64,000 nt of DNA, from NCBI GenBank assembly GCA_964480725.1, contig CAYZQO010000001.1, positions 138,360 to 202,359 of the forward strand, given 5' to 3'. Origin of the DNA: JAFGBI01 sp964480725. Its GTDB lineage: Bacteria > Myxococcota_A > Polyangia > Polyangiales > Polyangiaceae. Shown here piece by piece: positions 42,291 to 50,830 of this stretch (positions are counted from its first letter, which is position 1; every line of letters starts with the position of its first letter). The position numbers and the translations under genes are program-made. The notes under the pieces are model-generated. The model worked only from the letters and a program-made list of their open reading frames with translations. It was not told the DNA's origin and searched no databases.

Positions 42291-42800
42291 TCAGCGCGGC
42301 GCGGTGATGCGTCGCTCGATCGGCGCCAGTTGCGGGAGCTCGAGCACCACCCGCCAGCTCCCGTCCTCAGCGGCGCAGCGGACCACGTGCTCGGTGTGCT
42401 CGCTGGAGGAGTCGGCCTCGATGACCACCTCCGCCCAGTCGCCGGACACGCGCGACGAGAACCGCCGCGGCTGATCCCGTAGCCAGACCCGGGACGGCGC
42501 GATCATCTCCTCGGGGGCGACCTTCTGCCCGGTCACGGCGCTCGCGCGCTTGGCCCGTTCGGCGAGGTTCTGCCGCCCCTCTGCCCACAGGAGCTCGTAG
42601 GCGGCTCGCGACGCCTTCGGGTCCCCGTGCACCCGCTGCAGGCGCGCGATGAACTCCTGCACCACCCGCTCGGGTCGCTCGTCCACCGACTCCTGCTCCG
42701 AAGCACAGCCGACGACGGTCGCGACGAGCACCACCGCGCCGGCGCGCCGCCGACCCCTCGCCTTGGCGCGCCCCTCCCCGCCGCGCGCCGGACCGTTCAA
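42291..42800 (-). CDS. Small lipoprotein, unknown function
   Basis: A 169-residue protein with a basic N-terminus, a hydrophobic segment and a lipobox ending VVGC (about residue 32). The mature part is a small mixed domain: helix with RVVQEFIARLQRVHGDPKASRAAYELLW, then beta strands (WAEVVIEADSSSEHTEHVVRCAAEDGSWRVVLELP). This resembles NTF2-like or DUF4878-type folds, but no motif is decisive. It overlaps the upstream trpS stop by four bases (ATGA). Confidence 0.7.
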   Translation of the reverse strand: MNGPARGGEGRAKARGRRRAGAVVLVATVVGCASEQESVDERPERVVQEFIARLQRVHGDPKASRAAYELLWAEGRQNLAERAKRASAVTGQKVAPEEMIAPSRVWLRDQPRRFSSRVSGDWAEVVIEADSSSEHTEHVVRCAAEDGSWRVVLELPQLAPIERRITAPR

Positions 42801-43807
42801 CGCCGCCTCATCGAGCTCGTGGTGAGGCCCATGGCGGCGTGCACATCCGCCATCGTCGCCGCGGCCACGGCGCGGGCGCGCGCTCCACCGTCCTGGAGCG
42901 TGGCCACCACCGTCTCGGGGTGCGCCTGCAGCTCCTCAGCGCGGGCGCGGATCGGCGCGAGCTCCGCCGCCACGACCGCGGCGCACCGCTGCTTGCAGTC
43001 GCCGCAACCGAGCGCCCCGCTCCGGCAGTCCCGGTCGATGACGACAACCTCGTCGGGCGGGGTGAGCGCAGTGTGGATGGTGAACACGTTGCAGATCTCG
43101 GGCCTCCCCGGATCCCCGCGACGCAGCTTCAGCTCGTCGGTGAAGGCCCCCTTGAGCTTCTTCTGGATGACGGGACCGTCGTCGAACAGATCGATGGTGT
43201 TGCCCCGCGTCTTGCTCATCTTGTTCTTTCCATCCAGACCCATGATCCGTGGCGTCGTGGAGAGCTGCGGCACCGGCTCGGGGAACACCTCGCCGAAGCG
43301 AGCGTTGAACCGCCGGCAGATCTCGCGGGCGAGCTCCAGGTGCTGAACCTGATCGTTGCCGACGGGCACCACGGTCGCCCGGTAGAGCAGGATGTCGGCG
43401 GCCATCAGCACGGGGTAGGTGAAGAGCCCGGCGTTCACGTTCTGCTTGTGCTGATCGCTCTTCTCCTTGAACTGCGTCATGCGGTGCAGATCCCCCATCG
43501 CCGTCACCGTGCTCAGATACCAGGTGAGCTCCATGTGCTGCGGCACGTCGCTCTGCACGAACACGATCGCCCGCGCCGCGTCGAGCCCCGCCGCCAGGTA
43601 GGTCAGCGCCGTCTCGAACGTCCGCGTCGACATCTCCCGCGGGTCGTAGTCCACCGTCGTCGCGTGTGCGTCGACGATGCAGTAGATAGGGTCGTACTCT
43701 CCGGCGCGCGTGGTCGCTACCCACTGGCGCAGCGCCCCGAGGTAGTTGCCCAGGTGGAGCACGCCGGTCGGCTGCATGCCCGAGAAGATACGGGGTCGGT
43801 CGCTCAT
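42797..43807 (-). CDS. trpS: Tryptophanyl-tRNA synthetase
   Basis: Charges tRNA(Trp). The 336-residue class Ic synthetase has the PTGVLHLGNYLGA motif (HIGH equivalent HLGN at 18-21) and KMSKT (196-200, KMSKS equivalent), with a typical bacterial length. The block CNVFTIHTALTPPDEV and Cys cluster near GCGDCKQRC (about 275-285) resemble other trpS. The frame extends upstream to 43954, but MSDRPRIFSGMQP is the natural N-terminus. It is divergent from the methyltransferase gene across about 100 bases. Confidence 0.96.
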   Translation of the reverse strand: MSDRPRIFSGMQPTGVLHLGNYLGALRQWVATTRAGEYDPIYCIVDAHATTVDYDPREMSTRTFETALTYLAAGLDAARAIVFVQSDVPQHMELTWYLSTVTAMGDLHRMTQFKEKSDQHKQNVNAGLFTYPVLMAADILLYRATVVPVGNDQVQHLELAREICRRFNARFGEVFPEPVPQLSTTPRIMGLDGKNKMSKTRGNTIDLFDDGPVIQKKLKGAFTDELKLRRGDPGRPEICNVFTIHTALTPPDEVVVIDRDCRSGALGCGDCKQRCAAVVAAELAPIRARAEELQAHPETVVATLQDGGARARAVAAATMADVHAAMGLTTSSMRRR

Positions 43808-43910
43808 GCTGGCGACACGGGTACAACCTCGGACCGCGCCCCGCAACCAGCGCGTGCCGACGGCTTTCTTGGCCCCCTGCGTCGGGCGCTCGGTACGATC
43901 TCTCGCGTCG

Positions 43911-44924
43911 ATGATCGCGTCGCCTCCGCGTGTTCGCCTGGAGTGGCCGGGCAAGGGGGCGCCCCGCGCCGCCCCGGGCCCGACCCCGTCGCTCGAGCTC
44001 GCCCGCCCGGGTCATCCGGCGTGCATGCTCGTCGAGGGGGACAACCTGCTGGCCCTTCGGGCGCTCCGTGCCCGCGCTCCCGCGAGCTTCGCGCTCGTCT
44101 ACCTCGACCCTCCCTTCCTGACCGGGCGTTGCCATCACCTCGCCCCGCGCCCGGGCGGGCGCGGCGCCGGGCAGGCTCAGGGGTCCGTGGTGACCGCGTT
44201 CGATGACCGCTGGGCGGGACTTCACCATTACCTCGACTCCCTCCGGGCGCGCCTGGAGGTGGCGAGGGACCTGGTGAGCCGCGACGGCTGCCTGGTGGTC
44301 CACGTGGATCCCAAGACCAGTCACTACGTCAAGGTCGTCTGCGACGAGCTGTTCGGGCCCGAGTGCTTCGCGAGCGAGATCATCTGGCGCTACCGCCGCT
44401 GGCCCGCCCGCACCCCGAACTTCCAGCGCGTGCACGACGTCCTGCTCCGCTACGTCCGCGACCCTGGAGTGACCCCGCGCTTCCACCAGCTCTACGAGCC
44501 CCTGGCGGCGAGCACGGTGGCGACCTGGGGCGATCGACGCCAGCGGGCCGTCGTCGATAGCGACGGTCGGCGCCGCCGGTCGTCCACCACCGACGACGCG
44601 ACCCCGGGCACTCCGCTCGGCGACGTCTGGGAGATCGGCATCGTCGCGCCCGTCGCCCGGGAACGCACCGGCTACCCCACCCAGAAGCCCGAGGCGCTGC
44701 TGGAGCGTCTGGTCGAGGCCTGCACGCGGCCGGGCGACCTCGTGCTCGACCCCTACGCCGGCAGCGGCACCACCCTCGCCGTCGCCGTCCGGCTGGGCCG
44801 CCGAGTGGTCGGGATCGACGAGAGCCCGGTCGCTGTCGAGACGATGCGGCAGCGGCTGAGCGCCCTGGGGGTCCAACCGCTGGAGGAGCGCGTCACCTGC
44901 TCGTCGCGCGCCCTCGCCGGCTGA
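43911..44924 (+). CDS. Beta-class DNA methyltransferase (N4/N6), solitary
   Basis: A 337-residue site-specific DNA methyltransferase. It has VYLDPPF (catalytic motif IV, DPPF at 66-69) near the N-terminus, then the target region. The SAM-binding DPYAGSGTT (280-288) near the C-terminus follows the YPTQKPEALLERLVEA motif. Motif IV before motif I defines the beta order. No restriction endonuclease, specificity subunit or Vsr gene is beside it: the neighbours are trpS and a PPIase. It therefore looks like an orphan methyltransferase with a possible regulatory or replication role, as for CcrM. Recognition site unknown. Confidence 0.88.
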   Translation: MIASPPRVRLEWPGKGAPRAAPGPTPSLELARPGHPACMLVEGDNLLALRALRARAPASFALVYLDPPFLTGRCHHLAPRPGGRGAGQAQGSVVTAFDDRWAGLHHYLDSLRARLEVARDLVSRDGCLVVHVDPKTSHYVKVVCDELFGPECFASEIIWRYRRWPARTPNFQRVHDVLLRYVRDPGVTPRFHQLYEPLAASTVATWGDRRQRAVVDSDGRRRRSSTTDDATPGTPLGDVWEIGIVAPVARERTGYPTQKPEALLERLVEACTRPGDLVLDPYAGSGTTLAVAVRLGRRVVGIDESPVAVETMRQRLSALGVQPLEERVTCSSRALAG

Positions 44925-44964
44925 CGCCCTTGCTCGCGGGACGCCCGTCGCCTATGGGGTGCGC

Positions 44965-45957
44965 ATGCGGGGCCCGCCGCGGCACGTGAGCGCTTTCTGC
45001 CTCCTCGCCGGCGTGGTGGCGGCCCCCGGCTTCGCCGCCGACGCGCCCGCACCCTGCGTCCGGGTCGGCGCGCTCAGCGTCTCCGCCGCCACCGTGGCCG
45101 AGCGATTGGCGGCCCTCCCGGACTTCCAGCGCCGCGCCCTGGCGCCGTCCCCCGCGGAGCTGCCGCGACGGTTCGTCGAAACCGCGCTCGTCCCCGAGCT
45201 CCTCCTCACGGCCGAGGCCCAGCGCCGCCGGCTCGCCGAGTCCAGCGCCGCGACGGCGGCGGTCCGCGAGGTGCTCCGAGCCGCGCTGGTCGAAGACCTG
45301 CGTCGCGAGCTCGGCCAGCGCAGCCCGATCACTGACACCGAGGTGGAGCGCTACTACGACGCCCATCGCGCCCGCTTCCAACGCCCGTCCCGCCTCCGGA
45401 TCTGGCGGATCCTCGTGGCGAACGCCGCCGAGGCCGCAGAGGTCCTGGCCGTCGCTCGGGGCCCTGGGGGACCGCAGCGGTGGAGTGACCTGGCGCGCGA
45501 GCGGTCCCGCGACAAGTCGACCGCCATGCGCAAGGGCGATCTCGGCTTCGTGCGCCCGGACGGGACGACCGACGCGCCCACGGTGCGCGTGAACCCCGCG
45601 CTCTACCAGGCAGCCGCGAAGGTGCCCGATGGCGAGCTCGTCCCCGAGCCGGTGCCCGAGGGCACCCACCTCGCGGTCGTTTGGCGCCGCGGATCCCTCG
45701 CCGCGGTCGAGGAACCCCTGGGGGTCGCGGCGCCCCGGATCCGGGCCGCCCTCGAGCGAGAGCAGCTCGACCAGGCGGTGAAGCGGCTGGTCGCGGACCT
45801 CAGGGCGTCCCACCTCACGCTCGGCGACGCCACCGCGCTCGAGGCGCTCCCCGCGCTTCCCGCCGGCGACGCGCTCGGCTTGCCGCCGCCGGTGCTCTCG
45901 GCGGTCGCTCCGGCGCGCTCGGGACCTCCCGAGCTCACCGATCGCGGCCGGCGCTGA
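44965..45957 (+). CDS. Exported parvulin-type peptidyl-prolyl isomerase
   Basis: A 330-residue PpiC/SurA-like protein. A signal peptide (about residues 5-25, ending FAADAP) precedes an N-terminal helical chaperone-like region (about 45-125). The central parvulin domain (about 140-245) carries RIWRILVAN, DLARERSRDKSTAMRKGDLGFV and the strand EGTHLAVVWRRG; usually these begin with the ILV/A and GDLG motifs. It assists folding of outer-membrane or exported proteins. GTG 6 bases upstream (44959) is an alternative start. The C-terminal tail after the domain is Pro/Ala-rich. Confidence 0.82.
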   Translation: MRGPPRHVSAFCLLAGVVAAPGFAADAPAPCVRVGALSVSAATVAERLAALPDFQRRALAPSPAELPRRFVETALVPELLLTAEAQRRRLAESSAATAAVREVLRAALVEDLRRELGQRSPITDTEVERYYDAHRARFQRPSRLRIWRILVANAAEAAEVLAVARGPGGPQRWSDLARERSRDKSTAMRKGDLGFVRPDGTTDAPTVRVNPALYQAAAKVPDGELVPEPVPEGTHLAVVWRRGSLAAVEEPLGVAAPRIRAALEREQLDQAVKRLVADLRASHLTLGDATALEALPALPAGDALGLPPPVLSAVAPARSGPPELTDRGRR

Positions 45958-46023
45958 ACCGGCGCGTGCCCGGTTCGGGCGCCGCTCGTCCCCGGACGCC
46001 GCCCGGGGGGCCGGCGGGTCGAC

Positions 46024-46464
46024 TCAGTACCGCGGCAGGGCCCAACCGAGCTGGCGAAGCACCCCGCGGAGGATCTCCTCCTCCTCGCGCGCATGCTCGA
46101 CGGCGACGAAAAAGCGCCCCGTGTCGCCCTCGACGGCAGCGCCCGCCGCCCGCTCATAACCCGCCAGCACGAGGAGCAGGTGCGGGTGGGCCTTGGCGAC
46201 CTCCTCGGGCACCAGCATGGTGCTCGCGGCCTTCGATCTCGCCGCCGCCAGCCGCTGCACGGTCCGCGCCAGCTCCCGATCCGAGAGGCGCGCCCGGAGG
46301 TATTCGGCCTCGCGCACCGCCTGACCGATGAGCATCGCCGCGCGGTCCAGGTAGCTCCCCGCCCACGCGCGCGCCGTCGCGAGGAGGATCGGCGCCGCGG
46401 CGAGCCCCTTCAGGAACGTGCGCCGCGACGGCGTCAGGCGCTCACCCTCCATCCCGCTCCGCAT
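46024..46464 (-). CDS. Tat-exported protein of unknown function
   Basis: A 146-residue protein with a twin-arginine signal (SRRTFLKGLAAAPILLATARA, about residues 13-35). The mature part is helical, with an ARLSDRELARTVQRLAAARSKA segment. No cofactor motif is recognisable, though Tat export usually implies folding before transport. The start is 23 bases inside the rnc gene, so it is co-translated with rnc. Confidence 0.68.
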   Translation of the reverse strand: MRSGMEGERLTPSRRTFLKGLAAAPILLATARAWAGSYLDRAAMLIGQAVREAEYLRARLSDRELARTVQRLAAARSKAASTMLVPEEVAKAHPHLLLVLAGYERAAGAAVEGDTGRFFVAVEHAREEEEILRGVLRQLGWALPRY

Positions 46465-47170
46465 GGGTCACCTCCAAATCCGACTCCGGGGCGAGAGCCT
46501 GCCACGCCGCCGCGCGCAGCGCCGCCTCCGCCGCGGCGCGCTCGGCTTGGCGCTTCGAGCGCCCCCGGCCGCGCCCGAGCACCTGCTCCTGGGCGCGGAC
46601 CTCCACCTCGAACCAGGGGTCGTGCGGGGGCCCCCCGCTGGCAGCGACGGCGTACAGCGGCGCCGCGATCCCTAGCGCCTGGACCCGCTCCTGCAGCTCG
46701 CTCTTGGCGTCGTTGGCACCGCCCGCGTCGAGCGCGGCGAGGCGCTCCTCGACGACCACGCGCACGGCGCGGCGGGCGGCGTCCAGCCCACCGTCCAGGA
46801 AGGTCGCCGCGATGAGGGCCTCCACCGCGTCCGCGAGCACGTTGGTGCTCTCCGCGAGACCGCCCGCGGCCGCGCCCCGCCCCAGGCGGAGGGCGGGCGC
46901 CAGGCCGTGCGACCGCCCCCACTCCGCCAGGGCCTGGTCGTTGACGAGGCTGGCGCGCAGCCTCGTGAGCGTCCCCTCGGCGACGGCCGGGAATCGCTCG
47001 AAGAGCAGCTCGCTGACGCAGAAGCCGAGCACCGAGTCCCCGAGAAACTCCAGGCGCTGGTTGTCCCGCGACCCCGGACGCTCGTTCGCGTAGCTCGGGT
47101 GGGTGAGCGCCTCGGCCAGGTGAGCGGCGTCGGGGGCGAGCCCGAGCCGGCGAGCCATCTCTTCACTCAT
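46442..47170 (-). CDS. rnc: Ribonuclease III
   Basis: Cleaves double-stranded RNA in rRNA and mRNA processing. The 242-residue protein has the catalytic signature NQRLEFLGDSVL (37-48, with E41 and D45), a second acidic pair in ADAVEALIAATFLDGG (D114, E117), and a C-terminal dsRBD (about 155-225). Length is normal. The first ATG (47170) gives MSEEMARRLG; ATG at 47158 is also possible. It is the upstream gene of an overlapping pair with the Tat protein gene. Confidence 0.96.
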   Translation of the reverse strand: MSEEMARRLGLAPDAAHLAEALTHPSYANERPGSRDNQRLEFLGDSVLGFCVSELLFERFPAVAEGTLTRLRASLVNDQALAEWGRSHGLAPALRLGRGAAAGGLAESTNVLADAVEALIAATFLDGGLDAARRAVRVVVEERLAALDAGGANDAKSELQERVQALGIAAPLYAVAASGGPPHDPWFEVEVRAQEQVLGRGRGRSKRQAERAAAEAALRAAAWQALAPESDLEVTHAERDGG

Positions 47171-47262
47171 CGACGCCGGGAAGGTAGCGCCCTCGGGACC
47201 GCCTAGGTAGGGCGACGGCGGTCCCACGCCACGAGCCGGGCGCGCCGCGGTATCCTGACGGC

Positions 47263-47931
47263 GTGCCGGGGCTGCTCGCCTGCCCGTTCTGTCGCGCCCT
47301 CTTCCGCGACGACGAGGGGCTATCGCGCTGCCCTGACTGCGGGCTCCTCCTGGTCGGAGCGGCGAGGTTGCCCCCTTCGCTGGAGGTGCTGGCCGAGGAG
47401 GCGGACGAGCTGACGGCGCTCCCCCCCGAGGATCGGCCCCTCTCCCCGGGGGACCGGGCGCGCGCGGCTCTGCCCCTCGTCGGAGTTTCCTTGCTCGGCC
47501 TGATCGCCTTCATGCTGCCCTGGGTGGAGCTGACCTCACCGCACCGGGAGTCGCTGAGCGGCTGGCTCCTGGCGTGGCGGGGCTCGGACTGGCTCTGGGG
47601 AGGCGCCGCCGCATGGGTCGGCGTCGCGCCACTGGCGCTCAGCCGCCGCTCGGCGCGCCAGCTCCGCGACGCGCGGGTGTTGGCGGCGGTGCTCGCGGCC
47701 ATGACGGCGGCCGAGGTGGCGGTGCTCGTCGTCCTGCCGCCCCGCGGCCACCCGCTCGTGCCCTACGAGTATCGGTGGGGGTATGGCCTCTACGCGAGCG
47801 GGCTGCTGAGCGGGCTCGGCATCCTGCTCGGGGCCAGTCTCGGGGCCGGATTTCCCCGGCGCGCAGCGCCACCTCGACCAGGTCCCGAGCGACTCGAGGA
47901 TCGCGCCCCGCCCGACGCCCGGCTCCACTGA
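47263..47931 (+). CDS. Zinc-ribbon membrane protein, unknown function
   Basis: A 222-residue protein with an N-terminal zinc ribbon (CPFC at about residues 7-10 and CPDC at about 23-26) and four or five membrane segments (from about residue 70). Such zinc-ribbon membrane proteins are common in myxobacteria but have no assigned role. A GTG start follows the divergent rnc by about 90 bases. The adjacent gene at 48043 shows the same general plan. Confidence 0.65.
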   Translation: MPGLLACPFCRALFRDDEGLSRCPDCGLLLVGAARLPPSLEVLAEEADELTALPPEDRPLSPGDRARAALPLVGVSLLGLIAFMLPWVELTSPHRESLSGWLLAWRGSDWLWGGAAAWVGVAPLALSRRSARQLRDARVLAAVLAAMTAAEVAVLVVLPPRGHPLVPYEYRWGYGLYASGLLSGLGILLGASLGAGFPRRAAPPRPGPERLEDRAPPDARLH

Positions 47932-48042
47932 GCGGCGGCGGACGAGGGAGGGCCCGCTGGCCGCGGGATCCGTGGGGAGCGGATCCCCACCGATCACCGC
48001 GGTGGGTTCGTCCCTCCGGCCGCGGCGTGGTATGGGCCCCGC

Positions 48043-48876
48043 ATGGTGCGGGGGAGCCTCCGCGGCGTCGGTTTCGGCGAGACGACTCCCCGCTTGCGCC
48101 ACGATGACGGCGTCGACCTCGACGATGTACCGGCCGCGGTCGTCTGCACGCACTGCGGTCGCGGCGATTGCCTCGGGGATTGTGAGGGCCCCGACGCTGC
48201 GTCCCAGGTCTTCGCCATCGTCCCCTGGGAGCGCTCCGGCGGGCCCTGGCTGCCACGACTCTGGGGCACAGCACGCCTCGCCACACTGAGCCACGACGCC
48301 TTCTTCGGGTCGTTGCCCGGTGGCGACCTCGCCCCGGCGCTGCGCTTCGCGGTGATCGCGGAGCTCACCGCCGTCACCCTCCACGCGCTGGTCCTCGCCG
48401 CCCTGGCGTGCCTGCTCTTCCCGGCGCTGCCGGGCGCGTTGCTCGCCAACGACGCGCTCCTGCGCGGCACGCTCCGGAGCGTCTGCCTGGGCATCCCGCT
48501 GACGGCGGCGACGGCGGTGGGGTTGCACCTCCTCCACGGCATCGGGCTCGACCTGGGTGCCCGTGTGCAGGGCGCGCGGCCACGCCACGGCGTGCGCTTC
48601 GGGTGCTACTCCTGCGGCTGGGATCTGGTCACGCTGCCGCTGGGCGTGCTGCTGACTGGCGTCTTGGTCGGTCCCGGCGCCGCGCTCGGGGCGATACGCC
48701 TGAGCGTGACCGTGCCCCACCGCGCGGGCGCGGCCTACCTGCGTGGCGTGCACCAACTCGGTGGCCCGGCCCACGCCCGGGCCCTGCGGACCGGCGGGCT
48801 GCTGCCGGCAGCCGCCCTGCTCGCGGTCGCGCTCCTGGCGGCCTACTTCACGTACTTCCGCGCGCTGCTCCCCTGA
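48043..48876 (+). CDS. Multi-pass membrane protein with Cys motif, Yip1-like
   Basis: A 277-residue protein. A cytoplasmic N-terminus with a CxxC and CxxxC cluster (CTHCGRGDCLGDC, about residues 35-47) precedes five or six membrane segments. The layout and GPWLPRLWGTARLATLSHDAFFG resemble Yip1-like proteins. It follows the previous zinc-ribbon gene on the same strand by 111 bases. No catalytic residues are visible. Confidence 0.65.
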   Translation: MVRGSLRGVGFGETTPRLRHDDGVDLDDVPAAVVCTHCGRGDCLGDCEGPDAASQVFAIVPWERSGGPWLPRLWGTARLATLSHDAFFGSLPGGDLAPALRFAVIAELTAVTLHALVLAALACLLFPALPGALLANDALLRGTLRSVCLGIPLTAATAVGLHLLHGIGLDLGARVQGARPRHGVRFGCYSCGWDLVTLPLGVLLTGVLVGPGAALGAIRLSVTVPHRAGAAYLRGVHQLGGPAHARALRTGGLLPAAALLAVALLAAYFTYFRALLP

Positions 48877-48910
48877 ACGACGGCACCGATCGCCGCGCGG
48901 GCCCGGGCGC

Positions 48911-50059
48911 TCAGAAGGTCACCCCGAGCTCAACCACCGCGGTCCATTGTGCCTTCTCGTCGTCGAGCAACTCCGCGTCGTCGATCTCGCCGATCTTGGC
49001 GCCGGTGGTGTCGCGCAGCGCCGTGGTGCCACTCCCGACCTGTGCCTTCTGGGGCGACACCAGGTCGGTGATGAGCTCGAGCCCGACGTTGACCATCTCG
49101 TAGCGATACGCCAGCCCGAGGAGCAGGCGCTGCCGCTCGAACCGGGCCTCGTCGAACACGACGTTGTTGTTGAAGTCCTCGCGACTCCCCCCGAGGCAGA
49201 TCGGCTGCCCGTCATAGAGCTGGGTGGCGCCGTCGTCCTGGAGCTTGCTCGGGTCCGGGTTGCCGGGGACGTTGTCGCCGGCGTAGTTGCAGTACCCGAT
49301 CGGGTCGGTGCCCGGCGTCGTGTCCACGAGGCCGGAGTCCCCGAAGATCCACACGTACTGGAAGCCGACCCAGGGCGTCAGCACGGACGCGCCCGCAAGG
49401 GTGAGCGGCTTGGAAATCTGCGCATCGAAGCTCGCGACGGTCAGCTGAAACGCCGCCGTCCCCGTGATGGTGCGCACCCCAGCGCCCGCTGCCACGTCGG
49501 GGAGGTAGCCCGGCCAGTCCGGCGCGCGGAAGCCCTCGAGCAACGAGAACCGAACGTCGGCACCGCCCACGGCGATCGCGGTCTTGGGGACCACGCCGAT
49601 GGCGCCGGTGACCTCGAACCCGAAGCCGAAGCTCTTGCGCACCTTCAGCGAGTAGAGTTGCATCACCGAGGCCGGGTCCTCGTTTCGAAGTGCCGCCTCA
49701 TCGGTCGACGGATCGACCGCTCCCCGCGTCCCGAGCTGCAGGTATTCGGCGTCGGCGTCGACACCCGTGTACTGCGCCTCGAGCGCGAGATGGAAGCCGC
49801 CGAACCCGGTGGTTCGGGCCGAGTGCATCGCGCTCGGTGCGATCAGAAAGCCGTACTGGTTGATCAGGCGCTTGAAAGCGACGTCATCGCGGACGCAGCG
49901 CACGCCGGTCGTGGACTGCCCATCGGCCGCCAGACACTCCGCGCGGTTGACCACCAACCGCTCGACCGACGGGTCCATCTCGTCCGCAGCCGCCAGGGCG
50001 GGCGCCAGGGTGCCCGCGAGAGCAACGGCGCAAGCGAGCGGACGGGGATTCATCCTCAC
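48911..50059 (-). CDS. Outer-membrane beta-barrel-type protein
   Basis: A 382-residue exported protein with a signal peptide (about residues 1-24, ending ALAAADE). The rest shows alternating hydrophobic beta strands (FEVTGAIGVVPKTAIAVGG, GFHLALEAQYTGVD, LLLGLAYRYEMVNVGLEL) and the C-terminal residue Phe, typical of outer-membrane beta barrels. Two Cys pairs occur (CLAADG and CVRDD; CNYAGD and CLGGS). No family was recognised. It is convergent with the gene at 48043 and divergent from trmL. Confidence 0.75.
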   Translation of the reverse strand: MRMNPRPLACAVALAGTLAPALAAADEMDPSVERLVVNRAECLAADGQSTTGVRCVRDDVAFKRLINQYGFLIAPSAMHSARTTGFGGFHLALEAQYTGVDADAEYLQLGTRGAVDPSTDEAALRNEDPASVMQLYSLKVRKSFGFGFEVTGAIGVVPKTAIAVGGADVRFSLLEGFRAPDWPGYLPDVAAGAGVRTITGTAAFQLTVASFDAQISKPLTLAGASVLTPWVGFQYVWIFGDSGLVDTTPGTDPIGYCNYAGDNVPGNPDPSKLQDDGATQLYDGQPICLGGSREDFNNNVVFDEARFERQRLLLGLAYRYEMVNVGLELITDLVSPQKAQVGSGTTALRDTTGAKIGEIDDAELLDDEKAQWTAVVELGVTF

Positions 50060-50229
50060 GCAGTCCTCAGGGGTCCGGCTGGGAGGCTACTTGCCGGGGA
50101 GCCGGGGCGTCAAGGAGAGCGATCTCGCAGAGATCCAGCCCGTCCGATGGGCGCGGGACGACGGCGACGCACCGCGGCCGTCGCTCGAGCCACCCATGGC
50201 AAGCTAGGCTCCGCCGCGGCTGCGGCGCG

Positions 50230-50787
50230 ATGCGCGGCGGTGAACGGACCATGGACCACGCGCTCCTACCCCCACTTCGCGCTCGAGATCGGGCTCGGAC
50301 CTTCCACGTCGTCCTCGTCGAGCCGGAAATTCCACCGAACACCGGCAACATCGCGCGCCTCTGCGGCGCCACGCGAGCGGCGTTGCATCTGGTCGGGCCC
50401 CTGGGATTCCGCATCGACGAGCATGCCGTTCGGCGGGCCGGTCTTGACTACTGGCATCTCGTCGAGGTCCACCAGCACCGCGACCTCGACAGCGTCGAGG
50501 CGGCCCTCGGCCGGGGCCGGGGGGTGGGCGTGCCGCGCTCCTGGCTCTTCAGCGCGCACTCGCGGACGAGCTACCTGGAGGCCGGCTTCCGCCTCGGGGA
50601 TCGGCTCGTGTTCGGTCGCGAGAGCGTCGGGCTGCCGCCGGCGCTCCTCCAGGAGCGCCGGGAGGACGTGCTGGCCATCCCGACCCTCGGCGAGGTCCGC
50701 TCGCTCAACCTCTCCAACGCGGTGGCGATCGCCCTCTACGAGGCACTCCGCCAGGTTGGTGCGTTGACCGTGGATCCGCAGCGGTGA
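50230..50787 (+). CDS. trmL: tRNA 2'-O-methyltransferase of the TrmL/SPOUT family
   Basis: A 185-residue SpoU/TrmL-type methyltransferase that modifies the wobble cytidine or uridine of tRNA(Leu). Motifs: PEIPPNTGNIARLCGATRAALHLVGPLGF (N-terminal TrmL box), LDYWHLVEVHQHRDL, LVFGRESVGLPP (knot strand, GREsxGLP) and VRSLNLSNAVAIALYEALRQ (C-terminal knot, RSLNLSNAVAI). The length is typical. ATG at 50251 is an alternative start that would be closer to family length. The gene is convergent with the DnaJ-like gene. Confidence 0.93.
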   Translation: MRGGERTMDHALLPPLRARDRARTFHVVLVEPEIPPNTGNIARLCGATRAALHLVGPLGFRIDEHAVRRAGLDYWHLVEVHQHRDLDSVEAALGRGRGVGVPRSWLFSAHSRTSYLEAGFRLGDRLVFGRESVGLPPALLQERREDVLAIPTLGEVRSLNLSNAVAIALYEALRQVGALTVDPQR

Positions 50788-50797
50788 CGACCACGAC

Positions 50798-50820
50798 CGC
50801 GCGGCGCCGAGCGCCGCGCG
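50798..50820. terminator. Bidirectional terminator hairpin
   Basis: Perfect 10-base-pair stem (CGCGCGGCGC with GCGCCGCGCG) and 3-base loop in the 43-base gap between the convergent trmL and DnaJ-domain genes. Position and symmetry suit termination of both; no T-run is present. Confidence 0.65.
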
Positions 50821-50830
50821 ATCGCTACCG

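Noticed and set aside
43911..44924. Restriction-modification system
   Set aside because: There is a methyltransferase only. The neighbours are trpS and a peptidyl-prolyl isomerase.
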